Positions 1 to 10,949 are shown, counted from the stretch's first letter. The stretch: 64,000 nucleotides of DNA from Ancylobacter lacus (GCF_018390635.1 NZ_JAHBGE010000051.1:124001-188000); one strand, 5' to 3'. Numbers and translations are program-made. The notes: generated by a model not told the origin, from the sequence alone.

Positions 1-962
<962 letters not shown>

Positions 963-987
963 GGCGGCGTTCCCTCGAGATCGCGCG

Positions 988-1296
988 TCACTGATGCGTT
1001 TGTGCCGGCGGCACGAACGTCAGATTGCTGTAAACGGCCGCCGAAGAGGCGGTGATGAGAAAGGCGGCGAAAAGTGCGACGAGCATCTTGTTGAACCACC
1101 CGGCCTTCGGTTCCGCATTGGGAAGGCCGGACAGCGCAAAGGGAAAGAAGGGCACCAGAAGCCAGCGCCCGGGGCGGCGCTCGGCGGGCGGGGCGGCGCG
1201 CAGCAGCGCAAGCCCCTCGCGGGCGGCGAGCACCCACAGCACCGCCATCGCGGAGCCGCCCGCCACCAGCAACACCCAGAACAGCCCCGCCAGCAT
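988..1296 (-). CDS. Small two-pass membrane protein inside the pdh operon, function unknown
   Basis: 102 residues. Residues about 3-24 form a hydrophobic segment ([20 protein letters not shown]), and a second lies at about 70-92 ([20 protein letters not shown]), with a basic, Pro-rich loop between them. It sits 20 bases after pdhA and 25 bases before pdhB on the same strand, so it is almost certainly co-transcribed. I do not recognise a named family. Clean spacing, codon usage like its neighbours and two well-formed membrane segments argue for a real gene. A link to pyruvate dehydrogenase is only suggested by position. Confidence 0.7.
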   Translation of the reverse strand: MLAGLFWVLLVAGGSAMAVLWVLAAREGLALLRAAPPAERRPGRWLLVPFFPFALSGLPNAEPKAGWFNKMLVALFAAFLITASSAAVYSNLTFVPPAQTHQ

Positions 1297-1316
1297 GGCC
1301 CGCCCCTGCCCGCGCG

Positions 1317-2387
1317 TCAGCGCAGGATGTCGGTGTAGAGCTCGGAGACGTCGGGCTCGGGGTCGCTGCTGGCGAAGTCGGCGGCGGCGTTCATGGTCTC
1401 GCGGATCTCGGCGTCGATCGCCTTGAGGTCGTCCTCGGTGGCCCAGCCCTTTTCGAGGAGACGGTTGCGCACCTGCTCGATCGGGTCGTGCTCGGTGCGC
1501 ATCTTCTGCACCTCTTCCTTGGAGCGGTACTTCGCCGGGTCCGACATGGAGTGACCGCGGTAGCGATAGGTCAGCATCTCAAGGATGTAGGGGCCCTTGC
1601 CGGAACGGGCGAATTCCACCGCCCGCTCGCCCGCCGCCTTCACCGCGCGCACATCCATGCCGTCGACCTGCTCGCCGGGAATGTTGAAGGAGGCGCCGCG
1701 GCGGGAGAAATCGGTCTGGGCCGAGGCGCGGCTGACCGCGGTGCCCATGGCGTATTTGTTGTTCTCGATGATGTAGACCACGGGGAGCTTCCACAGCTCC
1801 GCCATGTTGAAGCTCTCGTAGACCTGACCCTGATTGGCGGCGCCGTCGCCGAAATAGGTGAGGCATACATTGCCGTTCTGGCGGTAGGCGTCGGCGAAGG
1901 CGAGGCCGGTGCCGAGCGATACCTGGGCGCCGACGATGCCGTGGCCGCCGAAGAAGCCCTTCTCGACGCTGAACATGTGCATCGAGCCGCCCTTGCCCTT
2001 GGAATAGCCGCCACGGCGGCCGGTGAGCTCGGCCATGACGCCCTTGGGGTCCATGCCGCAGGCCAGCATGTGGCCGTGGTCGCGGTAGCCGGTGATGACC
2101 TGATCGCCCGGCTGCAGCGCCAGCTGCATGCCGACCACCACGGCCTCCTGGCCGATATAGAGGTGGCAGAAGCCGCCGATGAGGCCCATGCCGTACATCT
2201 GGCCGGCCTTCTCCTCGAAGCGGCGGATCGCCAGCATCTCGCGATAGGCGGCAAGCTCCTCGGCTTTGCTGAACTCAGCGATGGTCTTGGCGCCGGCCTT
2301 CTCGGAACGGCGCGCCAGCGCCTTCTGAGCGGCGGGCTTTCCGGCGGCGATAGTGCCGGCGGCAGGCTTCTTCGCGGCGAGAGCCAT
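1317..2387 (-). CDS. pdhA: Pyruvate dehydrogenase E1 component subunit alpha
   Basis: Thiamine-diphosphate-dependent E1 alpha subunit, partner of PdhB. The thiamine-binding motif starts with GDGAANQG at about residues 180-187 and ends with ENN near 210. The E1 loop YRYRGHSMSDPAKYRSKEE is present near the C-terminus. Residues 1-35 are an Ala/Lys-rich extension common in alphaproteobacterial PdhA. The ATG at 2387 is preferred over the in-frame GTG at 2402 because GGGGAC lies just upstream of it. This gives 356 residues, normal for the family. It is the first gene of the pdhA-membrane protein-pdhB unit. Conspicuous direct repeats lie about 125-170 bases upstream. Confidence 0.97.
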   Translation of the reverse strand: MALAAKKPAAGTIAAGKPAAQKALARRSEKAGAKTIAEFSKAEELAAYREMLAIRRFEEKAGQMYGMGLIGGFCHLYIGQEAVVVGMQLALQPGDQVITGYRDHGHMLACGMDPKGVMAELTGRRGGYSKGKGGSMHMFSVEKGFFGGHGIVGAQVSLGTGLAFADAYRQNGNVCLTYFGDGAANQGQVYESFNMAELWKLPVVYIIENNKYAMGTAVSRASAQTDFSRRGASFNIPGEQVDGMDVRAVKAAGERAVEFARSGKGPYILEMLTYRYRGHSMSDPAKYRSKEEVQKMRTEHDPIEQVRNRLLEKGWATEDDLKAIDAEIRETMNAAADFASSDPEPDVSELYTDILR

Positions 2388-2510
2388 ACGGAGCGTCCCC
2401 ACATCGTGTGCCGATTTCGCAGCGTTCTAGCGCAATTCAGCGCCCTGCGCTACGCCCGGAACGCAATGCTGCACCGCACAACATGCTGCGGACGCAATGG
2501 TTTTTGTCCG

Positions 2511-2557
2511 TGAACTCGATTTCAGTTAAATGTCAGAATGAACTCGATACAAGTTAA
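2511..2557 (-). promoter_or_regulatory. Two 19-bp direct repeats upstream of pdhA (putative operator)
   Basis: Read on the minus strand, the pattern TTAACT-N3-ATCGAGTTCA occurs twice, at 2557-2539 and 2529-2511. The copies are 28 bases apart and identical at 16 fixed positions. The region is strikingly AT-rich for this genome and faces pdhA. It has the form of a tandem binding site for a regulator of the pdh unit. Which protein binds cannot be told from the sequence. Confidence 0.5.
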
Positions 2558-2599
2558 CTCATTGTGACAACGACGGTTCCTCGCCACCACGCCGCCGCC

Positions 2600-2935
2600 T
2601 CATTGCAGCCGGCTCTTGGTGTCGTGCGGGCGGATATAGACGAGGTCCTTGGGGTTCACGAGGTTGAGCAGCAGCCGCGCCTCCTCGTCGAGCATGTCGG
2701 GGTCGATCCGCTCGGATTCCAGCAGGTCCACCTTGAAGGCGAGCGCGCGGCTCTGCGCCTTCAGGCCGGCAAGCTCCTGAGAGAGCTTGGCATATTGCTG
2801 TTCCAGGTCGCGCTTGGCGGCAAGGCCGTACTGGCCGCCATAGCCTTGCAGGGCGAAATAGCCGATGAGCGACGCCGCCCCCAGGTGGAGGGTGAGCGTC
2901 TGCAGGATGGAGCGCCAGCGTGTGCGTACGATCAT
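2600..2935 (-). CDS. ftsB: Septum formation initiator FtsB/DivIC family protein
   Basis: 111 residues. A short cytoplasmic start (MIVRTRWRS) precedes one membrane helix at about 12-30 (LTLHLGAASLIGYFALQGY). A periplasmic coiled coil follows at about 40-75 (RDLEQQYAKLSQELAGLKAQ) and then the conserved ERIDPDMLDEEARLLLNLVNPKDLVYI segment. This is the FtsB/DivIC architecture; FtsB works with FtsL and FtsQ in the divisome. Between eno and pdhA it is in the normal alphaproteobacterial position. It follows eno on the same strand but is separated from it by a terminator and 281 bases, so it probably has its own promoter. Tandem GTTAACCCC motifs lie 35-56 bases upstream. Confidence 0.92.
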   Translation of the reverse strand: MIVRTRWRSILQTLTLHLGAASLIGYFALQGYGGQYGLAAKRDLEQQYAKLSQELAGLKAQSRALAFKVDLLESERIDPDMLDEEARLLLNLVNPKDLVYIRPHDTKSRLQ

Positions 2936-2969
2936 GGGCAGAGCCTAGGCCGGCGCCGGTTGAGGCTCC

Positions 2970-2991
2970 GTTAACCCCGCGCGTTAACCCC
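2970..2991. promoter_or_regulatory. Tandem GTTAACCCC motifs upstream of ftsB
   Basis: GTTAACCCC occurs at 2970-2978 and again at 2983-2991 on the plus strand, a 13-base period. The TTAA cores resemble half-sites of the cell-cycle regulator CtrA, but the gap between them is 9 bases rather than the canonical 7. A role in ftsB expression is a guess from position. Confidence 0.3.
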
Positions 2992-3142
2992 GTTGGCCGG
3001 TGACGTCGAGGGACGGTTTTTTGGATGTCGGCCGCCCCGAAATGCCCGCCCGCGTTGCGTCTGGTAGTCGTCAACTCTTCGCAGGTGCAAAACCGGGTAA
3101 TGAGCCCTGCGCCGGGCGGGTAGCTCTGCGCTGCGCGCATGG

Positions 3143-3171
3143 AAAAGGCGCCGGGAGGGTTTCCCGGCGCC
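3143..3171 (-). terminator. Intrinsic terminator of eno
   Basis: A perfect 10-bp stem (3147-3156 with 3162-3171) has a 5-base loop and is followed on the minus strand by TTTT. It lies 46 bases after the eno stop codon and separates eno from ftsB. Confidence 0.8.
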
Positions 3172-3216
3172 TCGTGGTCGAATCGGGCGGCCGCCGCAGC
3201 GGCCGGCGGCAGCGGA

Positions 3217-4545
<1,329 letters not shown>

Positions 4546-4610
4546 CTATCCGACCGGCATGACATGCGAAAGAGGTGCCATGGTCTATCGCGGCCTTCGG
4601 AGGAAACGAA

Positions 4611-5072
4611 ATGGCTTTCCCAGACGACAGCACCCTGCAGCTCGGCACCGCCGTCGCCCTTCCCGCCTCGCCCGAGGCGGCGGTGCTGGACCGGGTGCCG
4701 AACCCCCATCCCGACACGCTCTATGTCGCCCGCTTCACCTGCCCGGAATTCACCTCGCTCTGCCCGGTGACGGGGCAGCCGGACTTCGCCCATCTCGTCA
4801 TCGACTATGTGCCGAAGGGCTGGCTGGTCGAGTCGAAGTCGCTGAAGCTCTATCTCGGCAGCTTCCGCAACCACGGCGCCTTCCACGAGGACTGCACCGT
4901 GGCGGTGGGCCGCCGCCTCGCCGGGCTGCTGGAGCCGGAATATCTGCGGATCGGCGGCTACTGGTACCCGCGCGGCGGCATCCCCATCGACGTGTTCTGG
5001 CAGAGCGGGCCGGTGCCGGCGGGCGTCTGGCTGCCGGATCAGGGCGTGCCGCCCTATCGCGGCCGGGGCTGA
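4611..5072 (+). CDS. queF: NADPH-dependent 7-cyano-7-deazaguanine reductase QueF
   Basis: Reduces preQ0 to preQ1 in queuosine tRNA modification. 153 residues, the short unimodular (Bacillus-type) form. The motif around [12 protein letters not shown] contains the catalytic cysteine at residue 51 and the acid aspartate at 58, the usual seven-residue spacing. The QueF motif ESKSLKLY is at about 74-81 and the conserved FHED is at 91-94. The ATG at 4611 has CGGAGG just upstream; the longer frame from 4575 lacks this. It is divergent from eno across 110 bases and looks monocistronic. Confidence 0.95.
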   Translation: MAFPDDSTLQLGTAVALPASPEAAVLDRVPNPHPDTLYVARFTCPEFTSLCPVTGQPDFAHLVIDYVPKGWLVESKSLKLYLGSFRNHGAFHEDCTVAVGRRLAGLLEPEYLRIGGYWYPRGGIPIDVFWQSGPVPAGVWLPDQGVPPYRGRG

Positions 5073-5377
5073 GCGTCTGTGATTTGCCGGCTCATAATCT
5101 CGGCCGACAGAAAGACGTCAGCTTATGAGAAAATCCATACAAGATATTGAGAGTATTATATTTAGTTCGAGATTTCCGGGTTAGATAGCCGGCTTTTAAC
5201 CTTTCGTTAACCTTCTCGGGCCGAGGGGCATCACAGCCTCACCCCTCGGCCTACTCGACGGCGCGGCGGCTTCCCGGCATGCTGGATTGACCGCCGGGGG
5301 ACGCGGGACCGGCGGCATGGCGGCGGAATTCGGGGCGTTCCGCCCGCCGGACGCGTCTCCCGCACGAGAAAAGGCCG
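5073..5377. other. 305-bp AT-rich intergenic region between queF and the GT2 gene
   Basis: No gene seen. An inverted repeat CTCATAA (5091-5097) / TTATGAG (5123-5129) with a 25-base spacer lies close behind queF. It is followed by an AT-rich stretch (about 5130-5175), unusual for this genome, that may hold a promoter for the glycosyltransferase gene. A TTAA-N7-TTAA site lies at 5196-5210. Bases 5230-5370 are GC-rich with no evident signal. Confidence 0.5.
5196..5210. promoter_or_regulatory. TTAA-N7-TTAA, match to the CtrA binding consensus
   Basis: TTAA at 5196-5199, seven bases CCTTTCG, then TTAA at 5207-5210, followed by CC. TTAA-N7-TTAA is the established binding consensus of the alphaproteobacterial cell-cycle regulator CtrA. 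It lies about 168 bases before the glycosyltransferase start. Function is inferred from the match only. Confidence 0.4.
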
Positions 5378-6409
5378 ATGTCGCTGCGTTTTTCCGTCGT
5401 CATGACCAGCTATAATTACCGCCAATTCATCGCGGAGGCGGTGGACAGCGCGCTGGGGCAGACCCGCCCGCCACACCAGATCGTCATCATCGACGACGGC
5501 TCCACCGACGGGACGTCGGATTTCCTCGCCGAGCGCTACGGCGGGGACAGCCGGGTCGAGGTGGTGGCACAGCCGAACCAGGGCCATCTCGGCGCCATGG
5601 CCGCCGGGATGCGGCGGACCACCGGCGACATCGTCTGCCTGCTCGATGCCGACGATTACTGGGACCCGGATTATCTCGAGACGATCGGCCGGCTCTATGA
5701 CGCGCGGCCCGATATCGACCTCGTCTTCACCGATCTCCACCGCTTTGGCGCCGACGGCGGTTCCGAGATCTACGGCGTGGAGACCTTTGCCGAGGCCGAG
5801 GAAGATTACGGCTACACCGCCATCGTCACCTATTTCACCGACCACAAATACGGCACCGCCGCCTCGGCGCTCTCGATGCGGCGTTCATGGGCGCTGCGCA
5901 GCACGGATTTTCCCCCGCATTTCCTGCGGATGTGGCGCACCTGCGCGGATGCCTGCCTGCTGCACGCCGCCAGCATCTACGGCGCCCGCAAATACTTCCT
6001 GCCGACCGGCCGGGTGCACTACCGGGTGCACGGCAACAACCTGTGGTACAATAAGTGGAACCGGGTGACCGATTACAAGAACCCGCTGCACAAGCGGATG
6101 GTGCGGAACTACTGCGCCAGCGTGATCGGCATGGAGGCGAACTGCGCCTATCTCGCCCCGCTGGAATTCGCCACCAAGCCCGCCCCCTCGGCGGCGGAAC
6201 GGGCGCGCTACGCCACGCTCCTGCCGCCGCCGGCCGAACCCGCGCCCGAACCTGTCCGTGAAGAGCCCGCAGCCGCCGAGCCGGCGCCACCTGCACCACA
6301 ACCCGCCGGGGCGGGCAGCTTCACCGTGCGGCTGCGCCGGCCCTGGCGCCACCCGCGCCGCTATCTGCGCGACGTCGCCCGGGTGGTGCTGCAGAAGCCC
6401 AACCTGTGA
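5378..6409 (+). CDS. Family 2 glycosyltransferase with a Pro-rich linker and basic tail
   Basis: 343 residues. The N-terminal GT-A domain (about 3-200) starts FSVVMTSYNYRQFIAEAVDS, with IDDGSTDG (DDG at 39-41) binding the nucleotide sugar and LLDADDYWDPDYL (DAD at 90-92) as the metal-binding motif. This is a typical inverting GT2 of cell-surface polysaccharide synthesis. No membrane segment is seen. Residues about 285-315 are a Pro/Ala/Glu linker, and the last 30 residues are strongly basic (LRRPWRHPRRYLRD), which could hold the enzyme at the membrane. The sugar and acceptor cannot be deduced. It stands alone, convergent with glmS across nine bases. Confidence 0.85.
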   Translation: MSLRFSVVMTSYNYRQFIAEAVDSALGQTRPPHQIVIIDDGSTDGTSDFLAERYGGDSRVEVVAQPNQGHLGAMAAGMRRTTGDIVCLLDADDYWDPDYLETIGRLYDARPDIDLVFTDLHRFGADGGSEIYGVETFAEAEEDYGYTAIVTYFTDHKYGTAASALSMRRSWALRSTDFPPHFLRMWRTCADACLLHAASIYGARKYFLPTGRVHYRVHGNNLWYNKWNRVTDYKNPLHKRMVRNYCASVIGMEANCAYLAPLEFATKPAPSAAERARYATLLPPPAEPAPEPVREEPAAAEPAPPAPQPAGAGSFTVRLRRPWRHPRRYLRDVARVVLQKPNL

Positions 6410-6418
6410 GCGCCGCCC

Positions 6419-8245
6419 TCACTCCACCGTGACGGATTTGGCGAGGTTGCGCGGCTGGTCGACATCCGTGCCCATGTGCACCGCGGTGTGGTAGGCCAGC
6501 ATCTGGATCGGCAGGGCATAGACCAGCGGCGTGATCGCCGGGTGCATGTCCGGCAGCACCAGCGTCGCCTCGGTGGTGAGCGAGGCCTGCCGCGCGCCGG
6601 TGGTGTCGGTCAGCAGCACGATGCGGCCGCCGCGGGCGGCCACCTCCTGCATGTTCGACATGGTCTTGTCGAACACCGCGTCGTGCGGGGCGATGACCAC
6701 GACCGGCATGTTCTCGTCGATCAGCGCGATCGGGCCGTGCTTCAGCTCGCCGGCGGCGTAGCCCTCGGCGTGGATATAGGAGATTTCCTTCAGCTTCAGC
6801 GCGCCTTCCATCGCCAGCGGGAAGGAGGTGCCGCGGCCGAGATAGAGCACGTCCCGGGTCTTGGCGAAGGTGCGGGCCAGCGCCTCGATCTGCGGGCCGA
6901 GGCCGAGCACCTCGTTCATCAGCCGCGGCACCTCGACCAGCGCGTGGACCAGCTCGCGCTCCTCGCTGGCGGAGAGCACGCCGCGGGCCCGCCCGGCCGC
7001 CACCGCGATCGCCGCCAGCGTCGCGAGCTGGCAGGTGAAAGCCTTGGTGGAGGCAACGCCGATCTCGGGGCCGGCCAGCGTCGGCATCACCGTGTCGCTT
7101 TCGCGGGCGATGGTGGAGCTCGCGACGTTCACCACCGCCAGCAGGCTCTGCCCCTCGTCGCGGGCATAGCGCAGCGAGGCCAGCGTGTCGGCGGTCTCGC
7201 CGGACTGCGAGATGACGATGGTGAGCCCGTTCTTCGCCAGCGGCGCCTCGCGGTAGCGGAATTCGGAGGCGACGTCGATCTCGACCGGCAGGCGGGCATA
7301 GCGCTCGAACCAGTATTTGGCGATCAGCCCGGCGTAATAGGCGGTGCCGCAGGCGGCGATGGAGACCCGCTCCAGCGTGTTGAAATCGAACGGCAGCGGT
7401 CCGGGAAGCTGCACCGTCTCGCTCGCCATGTCGAGATAATGGCCGAGCGTGTGGGCCACGACCTCCGGCTGCTCGTGGATCTCCTTCGCCATGAAGTGGC
7501 GATGATTGCCCTTCTCGATCAGGAAGGCGGTGGTGGCGGTCTTCTGCACCGGGCGGCGCACCAGCCGGTTGGCGGCGTTGCGGATTTCGGCGCGCTCATG
7601 GGTCAGCACCGCCCAGTCGCCATCCTCGAGATAGGCGATGCGGCTGGTGAAGGGCGCCAGCGCGATGGCGTCGGAGCCGAGATACATCTCGCCGTCGCCA
7701 TAGCCGAGCGCCAGCGGGCTGCCCTTGCGGGCGCCGATCAGCAGGTTCTCGTCGCCGTCGAACAGAAAGCCGAGGGCGAAGGCCCCCTTCAGCCGCGGCA
7801 GCGTCGCCGCCACCGCCTCGGCCGGGGCGCGGCCGGCCCGCAGCTCGCGGGTGACGAGATGGGCGACCACCTCGGTGTCGGTCTCGCTCTCGAAATTGCA
7901 GCCCTCGACCCGCAATTCGTCGCGCAGCTCGCGGAAATTCTCGATGATGCCGTTATGCACCACGGCGACGCCGGTGGTGGCGTGGGGGTGGGCGTTGGCG
8001 ACGCTGGGCCGGCCATGGGTGGCCCAGCGGGTGTGGCCGATGCCGATCCGCCCGGTCAGCGGGGCCTCGCGCAGCACCGCCTCGAGATTGCGCAGCTTGC
8101 CCTCGGCGCGCCGCCGGGTGAGCTGCCCGCCTTCGAGCGTCGCGATCCCGGCGGAATCATAGCCGCGATATTCGAGCCGCTTGAGGGAATCGACCAGACG
8201 GTCGGCGACGGGCGCGTCGCCCACGATGCCGATGATGCCACACAT
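6419..8245 (-). CDS. glmS: Glutamine--fructose-6-phosphate aminotransferase (isomerizing)
   Basis: Makes glucosamine-6-phosphate, the first step to UDP-GlcNAc for peptidoglycan and lipid A. It starts MCGIIGIVG: Cys2 becomes the N-terminal nucleophile of the class II glutaminase domain (about 1-240; GHTRWATHGRPS, VVHNGIIENF). Two SIS sugar-isomerase domains follow (about 290-460 and 460-605; SQSGETADTLA, GPEIGVASTKAF) and the end is DQPRNLAKSVTVE. The ATG at 8245 is fixed by the need for Cys2, giving 608 residues. It lies downstream of glmU on the same strand; a hairpin sits between them. Confidence 0.98.
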   Translation of the reverse strand: MCGIIGIVGDAPVADRLVDSLKRLEYRGYDSAGIATLEGGQLTRRRAEGKLRNLEAVLREAPLTGRIGIGHTRWATHGRPSVANAHPHATTGVAVVHNGIIENFRELRDELRVEGCNFESETDTEVVAHLVTRELRAGRAPAEAVAATLPRLKGAFALGFLFDGDENLLIGARKGSPLALGYGDGEMYLGSDAIALAPFTSRIAYLEDGDWAVLTHERAEIRNAANRLVRRPVQKTATTAFLIEKGNHRHFMAKEIHEQPEVVAHTLGHYLDMASETVQLPGPLPFDFNTLERVSIAACGTAYYAGLIAKYWFERYARLPVEIDVASEFRYREAPLAKNGLTIVISQSGETADTLASLRYARDEGQSLLAVVNVASSTIARESDTVMPTLAGPEIGVASTKAFTCQLATLAAIAVAAGRARGVLSASEERELVHALVEVPRLMNEVLGLGPQIEALARTFAKTRDVLYLGRGTSFPLAMEGALKLKEISYIHAEGYAAGELKHGPIALIDENMPVVVIAPHDAVFDKTMSNMQEVAARGGRIVLLTDTTGARQASLTTEATLVLPDMHPAITPLVYALPIQMLAYHTAVHMGTDVDQPRNLAKSVTVE

Positions 8246-8313
8246 CTTCGCGTGCCAGCTCCTGACAGAATCCGATGAAGTTACGCCGTCAGGATTTAAC
8301 CGAACGTCACCCC

Positions 8314-8336
8314 ACATCCGAAATCACTTCGGATGT
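8314..8336 (-). other. Perfect hairpin between glmU and glmS
   Basis: A 9-bp perfect stem ACATCCGAA / TTCGGATGT (8314-8322 with 8328-8336) with a 5-base loop, 11 bases after the glmU stop. It has no T-run on either side, so it is unlikely to be a full intrinsic terminator. It may act in mRNA processing or partial attenuation between the two genes. Confidence 0.45.
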
Positions 8337-8347
8337 CGGTTCATGTC

Positions 8348-9706
8348 TTACTTCTTTGGCGAAAGTCCGGCGGAAAGGCGGGCGCGGAGACGACTTGCGA
8401 AACCTTCCTTGTTCACCTGCCGGGCGCGGGCCACCGCCAGGGCGTCGGCCGGCACGTCGTCGGTGATGACGCCCCCCGTGGCGGTGTAGGCGCCGTCACC
8501 CACGCGCACCGGGGCGACCAGCAGGGTGTTGGTGCCGATGAACACATCGGCGCCGATCACCGTGCGGTGCTTGCGGAAGCCGTCGTAATTGCAGGTGATG
8601 GAGCCCGCGCCGATATTCGTGTTCGCGCCGACGCTGGAATCGCCGACATAGGAGAGGTGGTTCACCTTCACCCCGGCCGCGAGGTCGGAGGCCTTGATCT
8701 CCACGAAATTGCCGATGTGGACCCCCTCCCCCAGCGCCGCGCCCGGGCGCAGCCGGGCGAACGGGCCGACGATGGCGCCGCGCCCGACATGGGCGCCCTC
8801 GATATGGCTGAAGGCGCGGATGGTGACGTCGTCCTCGACGCTGACGCCGGGGCCGAACACCACGTTCGGCTCCACCACCACATCGCGGCCGAGCCGGGTA
8901 TCGGGGGAGAAGAACACCGTCTCCGGCGCGATGAGGGTGGCGCCGCCGGCCATGGCGGCGGCGCGCAGCCGCTGCTGCAGCAGCGATTCGGCCTCAGCGA
9001 GCTGGGCGCGGGTGTTCACCCCCGCCACCTCGGCGACCTCCGCTTCCACCACCGCGGCGGCGCGGCCGAGCCCGCGCGCCACCTCCACCGCGTCGGTGAG
9101 GTAGTACTCGCCCTTGGCGTTGGCATTGCCGATGCGCTCCAGCAGCGCCAGCGCCACGGCGCCGTCGAAGGCCATCAGCCCGGCATTGCAGAGCCCAACC
9201 TGCCGCTCCTCGGGGCTGGCGTCCTTCTCCTCGCGGATGGCGACGAGGTCGCCGTCCCGGGTGAGCAGGCGGCCATAGCCGGTGGGATAGGCCGGGCGGA
9301 AGCCGAGCACGCTCACCGCCGCGCCGGCCGCGAGCGGGGCACGCAGCGCGGCGATGGTCTCCGGCCGCACCAGCGGGGTGTCGCCATACATCACGACGAC
9401 ATCGTCCACCGGCCCGGACAGCGCCGCGCGGGCGGCGAGAACGGCGTGGGCGGTGCCGAGCCGCTCCGCCTGCACGAACACCTCGACGCCGACGCCGGCA
9501 GGAGCGGCGGCGCGGGCGGCGGCGGCGACGTCCTCGCGCCCCGGCCCCACCACCACGGCGAGCCGCGCGGCGCCGGCCCGGCCGGCGGCCTCCACCACAT
9601 GTCCGACCATGCTGCGGCCCGCCACCTTGTGCAGCACCTTGGGAAGGCGGGAGGCCATGCGGGTGCCCTCCCCCGCGGCGAGGACCACGACCAGCAATGA
9701 ACGCAT
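8348..9706 (-). CDS. glmU: Bifunctional N-acetylglucosamine-1-phosphate uridyltransferase / glucosamine-1-phosphate acetyltransferase
   Basis: Last two steps of UDP-GlcNAc synthesis. The N-terminal pyrophosphorylase domain (about 1-230) opens with [23 protein letters not shown] and contains GDTPL. The C-terminal left-handed beta-helix acetyltransferase domain (about 250-440) has hexapeptide repeats and [23 protein letters not shown]. The ATG at 9706 (452 residues) is chosen over one seven codons upstream because GGAGACG sits 7-9 bases before it and the Rossmann strand then starts at the usual distance. It is upstream of glmS in the same unit. Confidence 0.97.
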   Translation of the reverse strand: MRSLLVVVLAAGEGTRMASRLPKVLHKVAGRSMVGHVVEAAGRAGAARLAVVVGPGREDVAAAARAAAPAGVGVEVFVQAERLGTAHAVLAARAALSGPVDDVVVMYGDTPLVRPETIAALRAPLAAGAAVSVLGFRPAYPTGYGRLLTRDGDLVAIREEKDASPEERQVGLCNAGLMAFDGAVALALLERIGNANAKGEYYLTDAVEVARGLGRAAAVVEAEVAEVAGVNTRAQLAEAESLLQQRLRAAAMAGGATLIAPETVFFSPDTRLGRDVVVEPNVVFGPGVSVEDDVTIRAFSHIEGAHVGRGAIVGPFARLRPGAALGEGVHIGNFVEIKASDLAAGVKVNHLSYVGDSSVGANTNIGAGSITCNYDGFRKHRTVIGADVFIGTNTLLVAPVRVGDGAYTATGGVITDDVPADALAVARARQVNKEGFASRLRARLSAGLSPKK

Positions 9707-9944
9707 CGGCGACGTCTCCGGGGTCACGCGGCGCCAGACCAGCGGCGCCGGTTCAGGCGGCTATGTAGCCTGCACCGCCGCGCGGCGGAAGGGCGTGCGG
9801 CGGTCCTGCCGGGTCGGGACGTACCGCCCTCACCCTCGCTCGCTCCGGCGTGCCGGAGGGCGGCGAATGCCCATTCTCGCGCCGCCCGGATTTTCGCATC
9901 AAATCGGGGCAGACGCGGCGGCGGCGAGGCTGTATGGCAGCGCC

Positions 9945-10949
9945 ATGAACGCGCACTCGCCCGCCCCGCCCTCCGCTTCGCCCGCCCCGCCTTCGGCCGC
10001 GGCCGGCGCCGCACCCGCCCCGGCCGTCTCGCTGCTGCGCCGGCCGGTGCTGCTGGCGGCGCTGCTGGCCATGCCGCTGTTCTTCACCAGCAACCTCATC
10101 GTCGGGCGGGCGGTGGTCGGCGTGGTCTCGCCCTGGCAGCTCGCCTTCTGGCGCTGGCTGTTCGCGCTGCTGCTCCTGCTGCCCATCGCGCTGCCGGAGC
10201 TGCTGCGGCACCGCCACCTGCTGCTGAGCCAGTGGAAGCCCATCCTGGTGATGGGAGCGATCGTGATGGTGATCTGTGGCGGCAACACCTATTTCGCGCT
10301 CGGCCATTCCACCGCCACCAACGCCACGCTGATCTACGCCACCTCCAACATCATGGTGGTGGTGCTGGAGGCGATGCTGCTGCGGCAGCGCCTGCCGCCG
10401 CTGCGCATCCTCGGCGCCTGCGCCGGCTTCTTCGGCATCGTGCTCATCACGCTGGAAGGCGATCTCGGGCGGCTGCTGGGGCTGTCCTTCAACATCGGCG
10501 ACCTGCTGTTCCTGCTCGCCGCGGTGTCGTGGGCGGTCTACGCCCTGATGCTGCGCAGCGGGCCGCTGGTGCAGATCGGCACGGTGCCGACCTTCGCCGC
10601 CATCAACATCGCCGGCGTGCTGCTGCTGGGGCCGGCGGCGCTGCTCGAATCGTGGATGGGCGCGCCGGGGCCGGTGGGCATGACGGCGTGGGGGGCAATC
10701 CTCTTCCTCTCCACCATTCCCTCCGCGGTGGTGTTCCTGATGTTCCAGTACTGCACCCGGGAGGCCGGCCCTTCCATCACCGCCATGTTCGGCTATCTCA
10801 TGCCGGTCTACGGGGTGATGCTGTCGGTGCTGCTGCTGGACGAGCACCTGCACCTGTTCCACGCGGTGGGCTTCGTGCTGATCCTGGGGGGCGTCATCCT
10901 CGCCACCCGTGGCCCGGCGCCGGCCGGGGATGCCGGGCGGGAACGTTGA
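9945..10949 (+). CDS. EamA (DMT superfamily) transporter
   Basis: 334 residues. After a Pro/Ala-rich cytoplasmic start (about 1-28) there are two EamA repeats of about five membrane helices each, roughly 30-165 and 180-325, for example LLAALLAMPLFFTSNLIVGR and ILFLSTIPSAVVFLMFQY. The family exports metabolites or amino acids; this substrate is unknown. The ATG at 9945 is the start of the hydrophobic protein, and the open frame upstream of it is antisense to glmU. It is divergent from glmU and followed by a small membrane gene on the same strand. Confidence 0.88.
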   Translation: MNAHSPAPPSASPAPPSAAAGAAPAPAVSLLRRPVLLAALLAMPLFFTSNLIVGRAVVGVVSPWQLAFWRWLFALLLLLPIALPELLRHRHLLLSQWKPILVMGAIVMVICGGNTYFALGHSTATNATLIYATSNIMVVVLEAMLLRQRLPPLRILGACAGFFGIVLITLEGDLGRLLGLSFNIGDLLFLLAAVSWAVYALMLRSGPLVQIGTVPTFAAINIAGVLLLGPAALLESWMGAPGPVGMTAWGAILFLSTIPSAVVFLMFQYCTREAGPSITAMFGYLMPVYGVMLSVLLLDEHLHLFHAVGFVLILGGVILATRGPAPAGDAGRER

